From Akkermansia sp. (GTDB taxonomy: Bacteria > Verrucomicrobiota > Verrucomicrobiia > Verrucomicrobiales > Akkermansiaceae): a DNA stretch of 44,607 bases. Position numbers and translations under genes: made by a program. How positions within the stretch are numbered: the stretch's first letter is position 1; each line of letters opens with the position of its first letter. The stretch covers positions 1 through 44,607 of the forward strand of contig JAFZHC010000068.1 in the NCBI GenBank assembly GCA_017555025.1. Reading direction: 5' to 3'. Positions 8,292 through 18,500 of the stretch are shown piece by piece. The notes beneath the pieces were generated by a model. The model was given only the letters and a program-made list of their open reading frames with translations, did no database searches and was not told the DNA's origin.

Positions 8292-9776
8292 ATGATGAGC
8301 GAGATTCGCGCCGGTGCAGTATTGAACTACGTGAACCTAGGGTTGCGCATAGGCGTACCACTGGTGCTCACGCCTTATGTGCTGGAGGTTCTGGGACCGG
8401 CGGAATATGGGTTGTACATGCTGGCGAGTACGCTGCTGGTGCGCTTGTACCTGAGTGATTTGGGGCGTACGACGAGTACCAAGTTTCTGAGCGAATACCG
8501 TACGCGTGGAGATGCAGCCGGGGAAGCTCATTTTCTGGGTATGCTGGCGGCGTTGTATTCGCTGGCGGGGGCTGTATTGTTAGCGATAGGATTAGGGGTG
8601 TACCCGTTTTTGGGGGCTATTTTTCCTGAGTTTACGGTTGAGGAGTTGGGGATATACCGAGTGTTGTACCTGATGACTCTGGTTAATGCTGCCATCATGT
8701 TCCCGGCTCGCAGTTTGACGGGGATAGCTGACAGTCAGCAGAAGTACGTTGTACCGGGGGTGATAGCCGTGGGGGTATCGGTACTCAATGCTGTGGGTAC
8801 ATGGCTGGTGCTGGGGTGGGGATGGCGTAGTGTGGGCTTGGTCGCTTTTAACATCGGCACCGGGGTGCTGGCATTGGTGCTCAACATGGTTTATTGTTTT
8901 GTGTGCTTGCGGGCGAGGCTGAGCTGGCAGGGCTGGGATGCCGGCTTGTGCAGAGGGCTTTTTGCCTTCTCGTGGTGGATGTTGCTTAATCAGCTGATTA
9001 ACATGCTGAATGCCGGTACGGGTAATTACCTGGTGGCTATGACGCTGGGGGCGGATGCCGCTACTGTATACACTTGCGGCTTGCAGATATATGCGAACTA
9101 CTTTCTGCTGGGTGGGTGTCTGGCACAATTATTTTTACCGCGCGTAGTAGGCTTGGTTGTGCGAGGGGCGAGCCCTGCGGTGCAGACGGAGGCTATGGCA
9201 CGTCTGGGGCGTGTGCAATTATTCATTCTGTTGCCGGTAGCTCTGGCTTTGATTTTTTACGGTCAGCAGTTTTTTGATTTATGGGTGGGGCATAAGCTGG
9301 GTGAGCGGGCTCAGCTCAGCTGGTTGATTGCTGTGGCGCTGGTGGTGCCGCAGACCTTCAGTCTGGTGCAGGCACTGGGTTGGCAGATTAGCCAGGCTCG
9401 CGAGGCGTTGCGGCAGCGAGTTGCCATCACCGCATTTAACAGTATGCTCTTTATTGTGGTGAGCTATGTGGTATGCCGTTGGTGGGGCATAGCTGCGCAA
9501 GCTGTATGGGCGGCGGTGTCCATCACCATTCAATTGCTCATGCTCAACCTGATTCATTACCGCAGTCTGGGATTGAGCCCGCTGCGTTTCTATGCCCGCA
9601 CCTTTGCCGGTTGGTACAGGTGGGTGCCGGCTTTGGCTCTCTGTGCCTGGGCGGCTCAGCAGTTTGTGCCGGGGGCAGGGTGGTGGAGCCTGTTGGCCAG
9701 GTTAGCTGTGCTGACTTTGTGCAGCGTGTATTTGGTGCTGAGAAACACAAAGGCCGAATTCCGGCGGGCTAAGTAG
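8292..9776 (+). CDS. Polysaccharide flippase, Wzx/PST-like membrane protein
   Basis: The 494-residue polytopic inner-membrane protein has about 12-14 hydrophobic segments spread along its length. It begins with the pattern typical of O-antigen/lipopolysaccharide flippases of the MOP superfamily (MSEIRAGAVLNYVN, then PYVLEVLGPAEYGLY). Such proteins flip undecaprenyl-linked sugar units across the membrane for O-antigen or capsule synthesis. No glycosyltransferases lie next to it, so its substrate cannot be inferred. Start: tandem ATGs at 8292 and 8295 are both possible. Its length fits the family. Confidence 0.82.
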   Translation: MMSEIRAGAVLNYVNLGLRIGVPLVLTPYVLEVLGPAEYGLYMLASTLLVRLYLSDLGRTTSTKFLSEYRTRGDAAGEAHFLGMLAALYSLAGAVLLAIGLGVYPFLGAIFPEFTVEELGIYRVLYLMTLVNAAIMFPARSLTGIADSQQKYVVPGVIAVGVSVLNAVGTWLVLGWGWRSVGLVAFNIGTGVLALVLNMVYCFVCLRARLSWQGWDAGLCRGLFAFSWWMLLNQLINMLNAGTGNYLVAMTLGADAATVYTCGLQIYANYFLLGGCLAQLFLPRVVGLVVRGASPAVQTEAMARLGRVQLFILLPVALALIFYGQQFFDLWVGHKLGERAQLSWLIAVALVVPQTFSLVQALGWQISQAREALRQRVAITAFNSMLFIVVSYVVCRWWGIAAQAVWAAVSITIQLLMLNLIHYRSLGLSPLRFYARTFAGWYRWVPALALCAWAAQQFVPGAGWWSLLARLAVLTLCSVYLVLRNTKAEFRRAK

Positions 9777-9779
9777 CAG

Positions 9780-9820
9780 ACAGGCCGCTGTCCTTACCGG
9801 CAGCGGCCTGTGCTTTAAAG
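9780..9820. terminator. Hairpin between convergent flippase and ispE genes
   Basis: CAGGCCGCTG (9781-9790) pairs perfectly with CAGCGGCCTG (9801-9810). The downstream T-tracts are weak on both strands. It sits between two convergent stop codons and probably serves both genes. Confidence 0.6.
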
Positions 9821-9840
9821 GAAATGCGACAAAGGCTTTG

Positions 9841-10722
9841 TTATTGCGGGTTGACGTATCCGCAATGGCTCCAGAGGGTGGGGTCGAGCTCCGCGCGAGC
9901 GGCTTCGGCTACGGCGTGTGCCTGCTCAATAGTTTCGGTAAGGGCAAACAGGGTTGAGCCGCTGCCGCACATCAATGCAGCACGCACGCCGGGCTGAGCC
10001 AGCATCCACATCTTGGTAAAGCCCAGAACGGGGAACTTGGTGAAAACGGCGCGCTCCAGCTCGTTGACAAGCTTAATGTCATCCACCATCTGTGCATTGT
10101 AGGTAACGCCCTTGATGCGGTGAGCGCCATGCAGCAATTTGTAGGCGCTGGGGGTGGATACGGCAAACTGCGGCTTGAGTAGTACGATAGGGCTGCTCCA
10201 GCCGGCCAGCTCCGGTACAGGAGTGACGATTTCACCACGACCGGTGCAACGGCTGATAACCGGATTGAGGAAGAAGTTGACATCGCTGCCCAAGGTGGCA
10301 GCCATGGCGTGCAGTTCTTCTTCGCTGTAATTGGTGCCGATAATTTCGTTGCAGGCCTTCAGGGTAATGGCGGCATCTGCCGAGCCGCCGCCGAGGCCGG
10401 CACCGTGAGGGATGTTTTTGGTGAGGGTAATCTTCTGCCGAGTGCTGCGGCCGTAGGCCTCCTCAAACTTGCGGGCGGCTTTCATGACCAGATTGCTTTC
10501 ATCGGTCGGCACACCGGGGGTATCGCACACCAAGGTGGTGGAACGGGAGTTGCGGAAGCTCAGCTCATCTGCCAAATCAAGCTTAGCCATGAGAATATCC
10601 ACATTATGGTACCCATCCTCGCGCTTGTTCAAAACCCGCAGCGAGAGGTTAATTTTGGCCGGAGCCGTGTATACCGTCTCGTTCTTTGCTTTTTTTGTTC
10701 CCTTTGTGGCCTTCGTGGTCAT
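9841..10722 (-). CDS. ispE: 4-diphosphocytidyl-2-C-methyl-D-erythritol kinase
   Basis: This GHMP-family kinase phosphorylates CDP-ME in the MEP isoprenoid pathway, in the cytoplasm. It has 293 residues. After a 13-residue Lys/Thr-rich extension the family start appears (YTAPAKINLSLRV, 18-30). The ATP-binding glycine loop is PHGAGLGGGSADAA (105-118). LGSDVNFFL (144-152) corresponds to the family's LGSDVPFFL with Asn for Pro, and the C-terminal CGSGSTLFAL corresponds to GSGSxxFA. The start at 10722 is fixed by a promoter whose -10 ends 6 nt upstream. It is monocistronic and divergent from guaB. Confidence 0.93.
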   Translation of the reverse strand: MTTKATKGTKKAKNETVYTAPAKINLSLRVLNKREDGYHNVDILMAKLDLADELSFRNSRSTTLVCDTPGVPTDESNLVMKAARKFEEAYGRSTRQKITLTKNIPHGAGLGGGSADAAITLKACNEIIGTNYSEEELHAMAATLGSDVNFFLNPVISRCTGRGEIVTPVPELAGWSSPIVLLKPQFAVSTPSAYKLLHGAHRIKGVTYNAQMVDDIKLVNELERAVFTKFPVLGFTKMWMLAQPGVRAALMCGSGSTLFALTETIEQAHAVAEAARAELDPTLWSHCGYVNPQ

Positions 10723-10728
10723 GTGCTT

Positions 10729-10757
10729 AGTCTACACGAAAACCTTGCACACGTCAA
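10729..10757 (-). promoter_or_regulatory. ispE promoter, leaderless placement
   Basis: Minus strand: -35 TTGACG (10752-10757), 17-bp spacer, -10 TAGACT (10729-10734), then 6 nt (AAGCAC) to the ATG at 10722. Confidence 0.78.
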
Positions 10758-10851
10758 CCATTGGCCGGGCTTACCGATGACAAAATGACGTACAGATAAG
10801 CAGCTTTTGATAAAAAAATGCGAAAAAATACACAATTTTGTCAGATTAGGC

Positions 10852-10878
10852 TTGCAAATGCGTGCGTGGCGTTATATC
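10852..10878 (+). promoter_or_regulatory. Possible weak guaB promoter
   Basis: TTGCAA (10852-10857), 15-bp spacer and TATATC (10873-10878), ending 7 nt before the ATG at 10886. Spacing and -10 are poor, so this is tentative; it does follow the start-proximal placement seen elsewhere in the window. Confidence 0.3.
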
Positions 10879-10885
10879 CTCCGCT

Positions 10886-12340
10886 ATGGCAGAAATTCAG
10901 CTTGGACTTACATTTGACGACGTGCTCCTGCTTCCTTGCCTGAGCACCATTCTTCCCGGCGAGGCCGACCCCTGTTCTCAACTTTGTGCGGGTTTTCCGC
11001 TCCGCCTGCCCATTCTTTCCGCCCCCATGGATACGGTGACGGAGGTAGACATGGCCATTGCCATGGCTCGTGAGGGTGGTTTGGGTGTTATTCACCGTAA
11101 CAACCGCATCGACGATCAGGCCGCTATGGTGGCCAAGGTGAAGCGATTCGAAAATGCCGTTATCACCAAGCCCCTTACCGTGACCAGCGATATGAGCCTG
11201 AGCCGCGTGAAGGGCATCATGCTTGAGCACGGTTTCTCCGGTCTTCCCGTGGTGGCCGAGGGCAACATCCTTGTCGGCATCATCACCGGTCGCGATATGC
11301 GCGTGGTAGACGGTCACGACCTCAACAACCTGACGGTGGCTGATGTGATGACCCCCATGAGCCGCCTCATTACCGGTACTCCTGCCACCACTCAGGAGGA
11401 GGCTCGCAAGATTCTTTACTCCAACCGCATTGAGAAGCTGCCGCTTGTGGATGAAGCCGGCTGCCTCGTAGGCCTGATTACCGACACCGACATCCGCAAG
11501 CGTGAGGCTTTCCAAGAGTCCACCAAGGATGAGATGGGCCGTCTGCGCTGCGGTGCCGCCGTAGGCCCCGGCCCTGAGTTCATGGCTCGTGCCCAGGCTG
11601 TCATCGACGCCGGTGCCGATGCTCTCTTCATCGATGCTGCTACCGGTCACACCAGCCGCGTGCTGCACGTTATCGAGAAGCTTCGCGAGCTTGGTAAGCC
11701 TGTTGTTGCCGGTAACGTGGTAACTCAGGATGGTGCTCGCGACCTGATTTCCGCCGGTGCCAGCGCTATTAAGGTAGGTGTGGGCCCCGGTTCCATCTGT
11801 ACCACCCGTATCATCTCCGGTGTGGGTATGCCTCAGTTCACCGCCATTCAGGAGGTTGCCAAGGTGGCTCGTCCTGCCGGCGTAACGGTGATTGCCGACG
11901 GCGGTATCCGCTACTCCGGCGACGCCGTGAAGGCTCTTGCTGCCGGTGCCGACCTTATCATGATGGGCGGCATGCTGGCCGGTTGCGAGGAAAGCCCCGG
12001 TGCCGTTGTTCACTATCAGGGTCGTAACTTCAAGACCTACCGTGGTATGGGTTCTCTGGGTGCCATGCGTGCCGGCTCCGGCGACCGTTACGGTCAGAAC
12101 GGCAGCGGCAAGCTCGTTGCTGAAGGTGTGGAGGCTCGCGTGCCCTACAAGGGTATGCTGGCAGACGTTATCTTCCAGCTCGTGGGCGGTCTGCGCTCCG
12201 GTATGGGCTACCTCGGCGCTAAGAGCCTCGAGGAGCTGCGTGAGCACGCCCGTTTCGTGCGTATCACCGCCGGCGGTTTGCAGGAAAGCCACCCGCACGA
12301 CGTCACCATCACTCAGGACCCCGGCAATTACAGCCGTTAA
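10886..12340 (+). CDS. guaB: Inosine-5'-monophosphate dehydrogenase
   Basis: It oxidises IMP to XMP with NAD+, the committed step of guanine nucleotide synthesis. The 484 residues match the family. [10 protein letters not shown] (8-17) opens the TIM barrel. A CBS pair occupies about residues 92-205 (FSGLPVV at 117-123, IEKLPLV at 182-188). The catalytic loop is [11 protein letters not shown] with Cys305. Start: the ATG at 10886 ([10 protein letters not shown]) matches the family start. An earlier in-frame ATG at 10862 would place coding sequence across the putative promoter. A strong terminator follows. Heavy codon bias suggests high expression. Confidence 0.97.
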   Translation: MAEIQLGLTFDDVLLLPCLSTILPGEADPCSQLCAGFPLRLPILSAPMDTVTEVDMAIAMAREGGLGVIHRNNRIDDQAAMVAKVKRFENAVITKPLTVTSDMSLSRVKGIMLEHGFSGLPVVAEGNILVGIITGRDMRVVDGHDLNNLTVADVMTPMSRLITGTPATTQEEARKILYSNRIEKLPLVDEAGCLVGLITDTDIRKREAFQESTKDEMGRLRCGAAVGPGPEFMARAQAVIDAGADALFIDAATGHTSRVLHVIEKLRELGKPVVAGNVVTQDGARDLISAGASAIKVGVGPGSICTTRIISGVGMPQFTAIQEVAKVARPAGVTVIADGGIRYSGDAVKALAAGADLIMMGGMLAGCEESPGAVVHYQGRNFKTYRGMGSLGAMRAGSGDRYGQNGSGKLVAEGVEARVPYKGMLADVIFQLVGGLRSGMGYLGAKSLEELREHARFVRITAGGLQESHPHDVTITQDPGNYSR

Positions 12341-12362
12341 TCCCGGTGAGGTAAATACTTTC

Positions 12363-12402
12363 AACGCCTGCTCCCGTTTTGTGGTAGCAGGCGTTTTCTT
12401 AT
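12363..12402 (+). terminator. Intrinsic terminator of guaB
   Basis: AACGCCTGCT (12363-12372) pairs perfectly with AGCAGGCGTT (12386-12395), followed by TTCTTATTG. Confidence 0.88.
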
Positions 12403-12437
12403 TGTTTATTAAAGAGGAGGTTTTGCTTAGATTTAGC

Positions 12438-12467
12438 TCGACATTTCAGGGGGCGTTCAGGTAGAAT
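12438..12467 (+). promoter_or_regulatory. GH16 gene promoter, leaderless placement
   Basis: -35 TCGACA (12438-12443), 18-bp spacer, -10 TAGAAT (12462-12467), then GGGGGC and the ATG at 12474: a 6-nt gap. Confidence 0.72.
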
Positions 12468-12473
12468 GGGGGC

Positions 12474-13322
12474 ATGATGAAAAACCTGTTCATAGCGATG
12501 ATGGTACTGGTCATGCCGGTGGTGGTAGCTGCGCCCAAAAATGTGCCTGAGGAGTTACCCGGAGGGTGGGTATATGAATGGGGTGATGAGTTTAACGGCA
12601 CTAAGCTCGACACGAAGAAGTGGGCTTACGAGCTGGGGGTGGTGCGTAATCCCGGTGCTTCGCAAGCTTACACCAAGGATTGTGTGAAGGTGCGTAGTGG
12701 TAAGCTGGTGTTGACCTCCCGTGCCAAGAAGACGCCGAATTGTAACTACAAGGCCGGCTCTGAGTACTGGGCTGAGAAGATTAAAACGCAGCCTTTTGCC
12801 AGCGGTTCTGTGACCACAAAGGATGTGAAACACTTTGAGGCTCCCGGGCGTCTGGAGTTCCGTGCCCGCATACCGAAGGGTAAGGGGGTATGGCCGGCTA
12901 TTTGGACAATGCATGTGAACAAATACGGTTGGCCCGCCAATGGTGAGATTGATATTCTGGAGCATATTTCGCAGGAGCCTAATACCTGCTACTCCATTTT
13001 CCGCTGGGGACGCAATGGCGGCAATGAGGAGCAGAAGGTGGTACGTACCCGCCAGATTGCCGACTACAGCAAGAAGTTCCATACCTATGTGCTGGAATGG
13101 GATGATGAGATTATGCGCATTCTCATCGATGATGAGGAGGTGGGGCGAGTTAATATTGCCGATGCGAATTACCCCAATGGCGATAATCCTCTGCGTACGC
13201 CTTGCTATATCATTATGAACACCGCTATCGGTGGTCATGGTACCTGGCCTGAACCGGCGGATGCGGCTGACTATCCCGCCAAGTTTGAAATTGACTATGT
13301 GCGCTACTACACGAAGAAGTGA
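12474..13322 (+). CDS. Glycoside hydrolase family 16, secreted
   Basis: The 282-residue protein has a signal peptide (Met-1 to about Ala-20). Its single GH16 jelly-roll domain begins at WVYEWGDEFNGTKLD (32-46). The catalytic motif GEIDILE gives nucleophile Glu158, assisting Asp160 and acid/base Glu163. Family landmarks include PGRLEFRARIPKGKGVWPAIWTM (124-146, in part) and the C-terminal FEIDYVRYY. GH16 enzymes cut beta-1,3 or beta-1,4 linkages in laminarin, porphyran and related glycans. Some Akkermansia members act as endo-O-glycanases on mucin, which is plausible here, but substrate cannot be read from sequence. The gene is monocistronic. Its stop is only 3 bp from the convergent pbpC stop, with no terminator between. 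Confidence 0.9.
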   Translation: MMKNLFIAMMVLVMPVVVAAPKNVPEELPGGWVYEWGDEFNGTKLDTKKWAYELGVVRNPGASQAYTKDCVKVRSGKLVLTSRAKKTPNCNYKAGSEYWAEKIKTQPFASGSVTTKDVKHFEAPGRLEFRARIPKGKGVWPAIWTMHVNKYGWPANGEIDILEHISQEPNTCYSIFRWGRNGGNEEQKVVRTRQIADYSKKFHTYVLEWDDEIMRILIDDEEVGRVNIADANYPNGDNPLRTPCYIIMNTAIGGHGTWPEPADAADYPAKFEIDYVRYYTKK

Positions 13323-13325
13323 GGT

Positions 13326-15500
13326 TTACTCACTCACGTGAAAGGTAGATGAGGCTTCGAGAGCCGGTGGTGCGGTGACCCGCAGGGTATGAGTGCCCGG
13401 GCGGAGCACCGCATACCATTTTCCGTTGCGTTGAACCGTCGGCAAGGTGCGGCAATACCAGCTTGCGGTGGCCTCGGGCAAGGTGCTGCTCAGTTCCAGC
13501 CAGCGGCCATTATGGGGTAGGGTGGCATCCAACGTAACGGTCGTTCCCGGTGAGGGAATGAGAATGGCCGATCGGCGAGCGCTCGGGGCGGTGGCGTCGA
13601 GCGCGTAGAGGTGTGAGAGCCCGGCGGTCTTGTACCATTGGCTATAGCGAGAATCGAGCACGGCACGGCCGTTCCCATCGTAATGTGCAGGCTTCATGGC
13701 GGCTATGTCGGCCGAGGTAGCCAGCTCAGTAGCCAGACATTCAGGCGGCGTTTGGTTGGTGGCGGGGGTGCCTGTACGGGTATCGATGGTGATTTCCGTC
13801 AATCCCTCGGGCCGGTTCGGGAACGTGGCGGGAGTGTCGGTGTGCATGAGTTCCATCACCCGGTGGAAGATGGGGGCTGCCCCGCTGACTCCGGAGATAC
13901 CCTTCATCGATGAGTTGTCGAAGTTACCCACCCATACGCCTACGGTGTATTCTGCCGTAAATCCCAAGCACCAATTGTCGCGGTAGTTGGAGGAGGTGCC
14001 GGTTTTGACGGCTACACGGTAGGGAAAACGCAGCGCCGGTGCCGAGCCGAAGGTGGTGGCGCGGGCAGAGGCATCTGACAGGATGTCGGCTATGCGGTAA
14101 CAGTCTGCTTCCGGCAGGAGTTCTGTAGGGGAAATCGGTACGAGAGGAAGGCGGAATTGCTGAAGAAGGCTGTTGCCATTGCGAGCCAACGTGCTGTAGG
14201 CCTGTACCAGTTCGGTCAGGGTAACATGGGCATTGCCGATGGTGAGTCCCAGCCCGTACTCCTCGGCGTTTCCCGGTATGGCAAAGGCCAGTCGGCGCAG
14301 TTGAACGAGCAGTTCATTCTCGCTGCCATAGAGGTTGAGTGCCTGCATGGCCGGTATGTTCTGCGAGCAGGCCAATGCCCGGCGTATGGTAATGGGGCCA
14401 AGGTAGCGATTATTATAATTGCCGGGAGCCTGCACACCATGTTTATCGCGGTACAGGGTGGGGACATCAGCCATAATCGTGCCCGGCCAGGCGCCGTGGC
14501 TGAAACTATAAAGGTAGACGAAGGGCTTGAGCGTGCTGCCGGCAGAGCGCGGCGTAATCGTGCCGTTGAGCGCTCCGCCTCGTGAACTTTCCGGCAGAGC
14601 TGCCGGAAGGGATACCAGCACCTCGCCGCTGCGATTGTCGAGTACCATTACTGCGGCTTGTGACACATTATGCTGTTTCAGCTTTGTTATTTCTTCGCGG
14701 GCAATGGCGGCCACGCTCTTCTGAAGGCGGGAATCCAGCGTGAGCTGACCGGCCCGCCCTAGTGCCTGAGCCGGTGCTGCGATGGAGTGCCCGTGCAGTT
14801 GTAGTTCTGCCTGTGGTTGCGGCTGCCCGAGACTCTTCAGGATATAGTCCCGGCGCTCCAGAGCCTCCTGCGGATGGCGCATGGGGTTAAGGCGAGTGGG
14901 TGCCTTTACCAGCGCCGCCAGCAGAGCCGCTTGGGCGATATCCAAATCAGCCGCGCTTTTGCCGAAATAAAATCGGGCGGCACACTCTGCCCCACGGCAC
15001 CTGTTGCTGAAGTCTGCGCGGTTCAGGTAGGCCAGCAATAACTCCTCTTTGCTGTGGGTCATTTCCAGACGGCGAGCCTGTAAAGTCTCTTTTATCTTGG
15101 TACGCCAGTTACGAGGTGAAGGTGCGTTGTACATTTTTGCCACCTGCATGGAGATGGTACTGGCACCACCCCTTTGCTTGCGTAAGAGCCTGTTGCGCAG
15201 CGCCCGCAGCACAGCGGCGGCATCCACCCCTCCGTGGTTGTAAAAGCGCTTGTCTTCGGCTGAGATGATGGCACGTGCCAGCTCGTCCGGCAGCGTGGTC
15301 AGCGGCTGGCAGAAGTACCCATCCTCACCGGCTACATACCCCATCAATTCACCATGGCGGTCATACACAGCAGCCGGGGGAGGTGGGGAGATGTCCGGGG
15401 CATTCACGCAGAACGGCAGGGCGTAGTACACCCCGGCCGCTGCTGTTGCTATAGCAGCGGCGCACAGGAGAATACGCCCGGTTGTTCTGCGAATGTTCAT
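13326..15500 (-). CDS. pbpC: Penicillin-binding protein 1C, glycosyltransferase/transpeptidase
   Basis: A class A-type PBP of 724 residues anchored by an N-terminal membrane segment (about 8-29). The GT51 domain has Glu82 in SAEDKRFYNHGGVD (80-93) and GGASTISMQVAKM (111-123). The transpeptidase domain has SxxK at Ser322-Lys325, SxN at Ser379-Asn381 and KTG at 499-501. A C-terminal beta-rich region of about 100 residues fits the BiPBP_C domain of PBP1C. It acts on peptidoglycan at the periplasmic face. Its ATG overlaps the A2M stop codon by 4 nt (ATGA), so translation is probably coupled. A2M-pbpC is the same pairing as yfhM-pbpC in E. coli. No terminator is visible after its stop, which is 3 bp from the convergent GH16 stop. 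Confidence 0.95.
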   Translation of the reverse strand: MNIRRTTGRILLCAAAIATAAAGVYYALPFCVNAPDISPPPPAAVYDRHGELMGYVAGEDGYFCQPLTTLPDELARAIISAEDKRFYNHGGVDAAAVLRALRNRLLRKQRGGASTISMQVAKMYNAPSPRNWRTKIKETLQARRLEMTHSKEELLLAYLNRADFSNRCRGAECAARFYFGKSAADLDIAQAALLAALVKAPTRLNPMRHPQEALERRDYILKSLGQPQPQAELQLHGHSIAAPAQALGRAGQLTLDSRLQKSVAAIAREEITKLKQHNVSQAAVMVLDNRSGEVLVSLPAALPESSRGGALNGTITPRSAGSTLKPFVYLYSFSHGAWPGTIMADVPTLYRDKHGVQAPGNYNNRYLGPITIRRALACSQNIPAMQALNLYGSENELLVQLRRLAFAIPGNAEEYGLGLTIGNAHVTLTELVQAYSTLARNGNSLLQQFRLPLVPISPTELLPEADCYRIADILSDASARATTFGSAPALRFPYRVAVKTGTSSNYRDNWCLGFTAEYTVGVWVGNFDNSSMKGISGVSGAAPIFHRVMELMHTDTPATFPNRPEGLTEITIDTRTGTPATNQTPPECLATELATSADIAAMKPAHYDGNGRAVLDSRYSQWYKTAGLSHLYALDATAPSARRSAILIPSPGTTVTLDATLPHNGRWLELSSTLPEATASWYCRTLPTVQRNGKWYAVLRPGTHTLRVTAPPALEASSTFHVSE

Positions 15501-18500
15501 CTGGCCTTCACCTCAAATTGCTGAGGTATACTCAGCCCGTAGATTTCGGGGGTGTACATGAGCTCTGCTTTGGCCGCGGGAGCTGTAACTTTGCCGCTGC
15601 GTACCACGCGAGCCACATAGCTGAAGTGTTGCTCGCCGGAGCCGACCCAATCAGCAAACACACGCACCCGGTCTTTCAGGAACTCTCGGTTGCTAATCAT
15701 TATCGGGAAATAATAGCCCATGCGCAGAGCATCGGCGCTGACGCCCTGCGGCAAGGCCTGGCTGCTGAGTGCCGGATCAACGGCTTCGAAACATGCGGGA
15801 AGCCTATCTTCCATCACCAGATAGCGCAGGTTACGCAGAGAGCTTGCAGACGTGGCATATACGGTTACTCGCACAATATCCCCTACGGTAAAACTACCGG
15901 TCGGCACCCAGCTGCCGTCGGGTTGCAGTTTTTCGTAGCGGCGTTGCACGTCAAATCCTTGGTTGATGGACTGTTGGGGCTGTTGTGTGCTGAGGTACCC
16001 CTCTGCCAGACCGCTTATATAGACGGGGTTGCCGACCGCGCGGTAGAGGGAGGTGCAGTCTGTGGTTGTCGTCAGCTGCAAGGGATTCTCTGAGCTGATG
16101 GTGGTGCCGTTCACCTTTGCTAAACGCTTGCTGATGGCGGCTTTTTTCGTGTATGCATGCACGGTCAGCACCATCCAGGCGTTGCGCCAAGTCGAGTACT
16201 GACCGGCGTTGCTCTTCAGGTAATCGCGCATCATCTTAGCGGTAGTCGGGGAGGAGCAATCGGTAAGGATGGCGTAGAGGGCCATCAGCGCTTGGACAGG
16301 TGGCAGGTTGTAGTTACTATACAAAGCGGAGCTTGTTGCAGCCGCCGCCTCGCGTTGCAGTTCGGCAGCACGGGCATGCTGTACAGCTGCGGCACAGTAG
16401 GCCAGTACCCAGCGCTGTTCCGGGGTGAGTTTGCTTGTCTTGCCGGCGTGAGCCAGCATGGCATCCACATCTGTTGCCCGGATGTCATTACAGAGAGCTA
16501 ATACTAAGAGGCTCAGGTAGCCGTTGTCCTGTGCATTCTGCACGTCAGCGTGCAGCACGGCAAGCTCCTGCCCGCTGCATTGACCGATAAGGTGCTTTAT
16601 CAGCAAGACGTAGGGGGAGAACTCACTGGCTTGGCTCCCATTGTCCCAGTAGCTATATTTGCCGACACTCAGCTGACGGCTTTGCAAGCGCTGCATGACC
16701 TTGCTGATGACAGCCTGAGCCTCGAATTCTGTGGGGAAGTTCACACCGAGTGCTTTTTGTAAATCATCCTTTAAAATCCACGGCAGTACGGTAGAGCTGA
16801 GCTGCTCCGTACAACCGTAGGGATAAGTGAAAAGGTATTGCATGGGGTAGCCCAGCCCGGCTAATGGTGAGGTGGATATGGTAAGCTGTACGGGGCTCCC
16901 TGCTCGGTATGAGTTGTGCAGCCAGTTGCTCAGTCCGGCGCTTTGACCGTTCTTCAGCTCGGCCCAGATGTACTCACGCAGGTGGGGCGTGGGCGGTATG
17001 GCATCGAAGCTCAGTTGCACGGCGTCTTTCATGGCTGCCAAGGCGTTATGCTGAGAGGTATCTGACGCTTGCACCTGCCATTGCAGCTGTGTGGGCGCGG
17101 CCTGTTTCACGGTGATGGGGAAGAAGAGCGTGGCGGGTTGGTTGCCGTTGAGGGTTACGCTCTGTGTAGGGACGGGTATATCAACATTGCTGCCGCTGAG
17201 CGTGACCTGCCAGCTGAGGCTCTCGGAACTGCCGGGCGGTAATTGGTCGGGGAGCATGCTGACCGTAACGGGGAGCATGAGTTCATCGCCCTCTGTGGCA
17301 CTCATGGGGGCCACGGGTTCCAGCATTATCGGCTTATTGACCTTGTAGCTGCTTTGCGCTGCACCGAATTTATCGCCTGCTGCGGCAACTGCCATAAGGC
17401 GGTAGCGGGTGAGGGTATCGGGGTTGCTGTAGGTGGTGGAGAATTGCCCCTTTTCATCGGTGCGCACGTTGGCAAGCCACAGGGCGCAGGGGTTGAAGTT
17501 GTTGCGCAGGTAATTCTGCTCATCATCCGAGAGGGGGGCATTGCCCTCCGACTCAAAATCGCTATCATCACCGCCGCCAATGAATACCCCCTTGTTGCCG
17601 TAATCTCGATGGCGGAGGTTTTCGCCGGCGAGGTGCCCTTGGCCTGAATAGTTGTTGACCATGTGAGCCCGCCCTCGCTGGCTGTAGAAGTATGCATGCG
17701 GGTTGGGTAGGTCGTAGCCTATTACCTGTAGCGTGCCTTCATCCTCGGCGTAGAGGGTGACATCGGCATGCGGCACAGGCCTGCCTGCTCGGTCGGTAAT
17801 GGTGCCGCTCACGGTGCAGGGGGCGCCGGGGCGAAGTACCTTTTCGGGTGCTTGCAGGGCTACAGCCAATTCTTTATCGGGGGTAGCCACCAGGAGCGGA
17901 CAGCTGTTGAGCAATACCCGAGGCATGCCATCGCTGCTACGCTTGCTGTCATTTTGTACTAAACTTACGCTCAGGTAGACAACCGGTGCGTCGGTCGCTT
18001 CAATGGGGATTTCAATCACCGGGCGGTCAACAGTCACGCTGCGACGGTAATGGCGCAGAACTTTGTCGCGCTCTACGGTAATCAACAGCTCGGCATCCAC
18101 CGGTGTTTCCACCAGAATGGCAGCAGTATCTCCCGGGTGGTACATGGCTTTGTCTGCCACCAGATTCAGATTGTAGGAATCGAGGTACTCCCACGGGCTG
18201 ACGTCATCACCCCATACATAATGGCGGGTGGCGCTGCGGAACTCTCGGCCGGAGGAATCGGTACCGCTGACAACGATATCGTACCGTCCCGCTTTGTCTA
18301 CGGGGAATTCCAATCGGGTGGGAGTACCGCTGAGCGTGGTTTGAACGCTGTGGGTGATACTGCTTTCCTCGCTGTTACGGATGTCGGAGCTGCTTGCCGA
18401 GCCATAGCGATAGGGGCGGAAGATAGTGCGCGTCAGCTTAACGTCGGCATTCAGCGGTGCGCCATCCCATGCTGTGCCGTCGGGTTTGACGGCTACAAGT

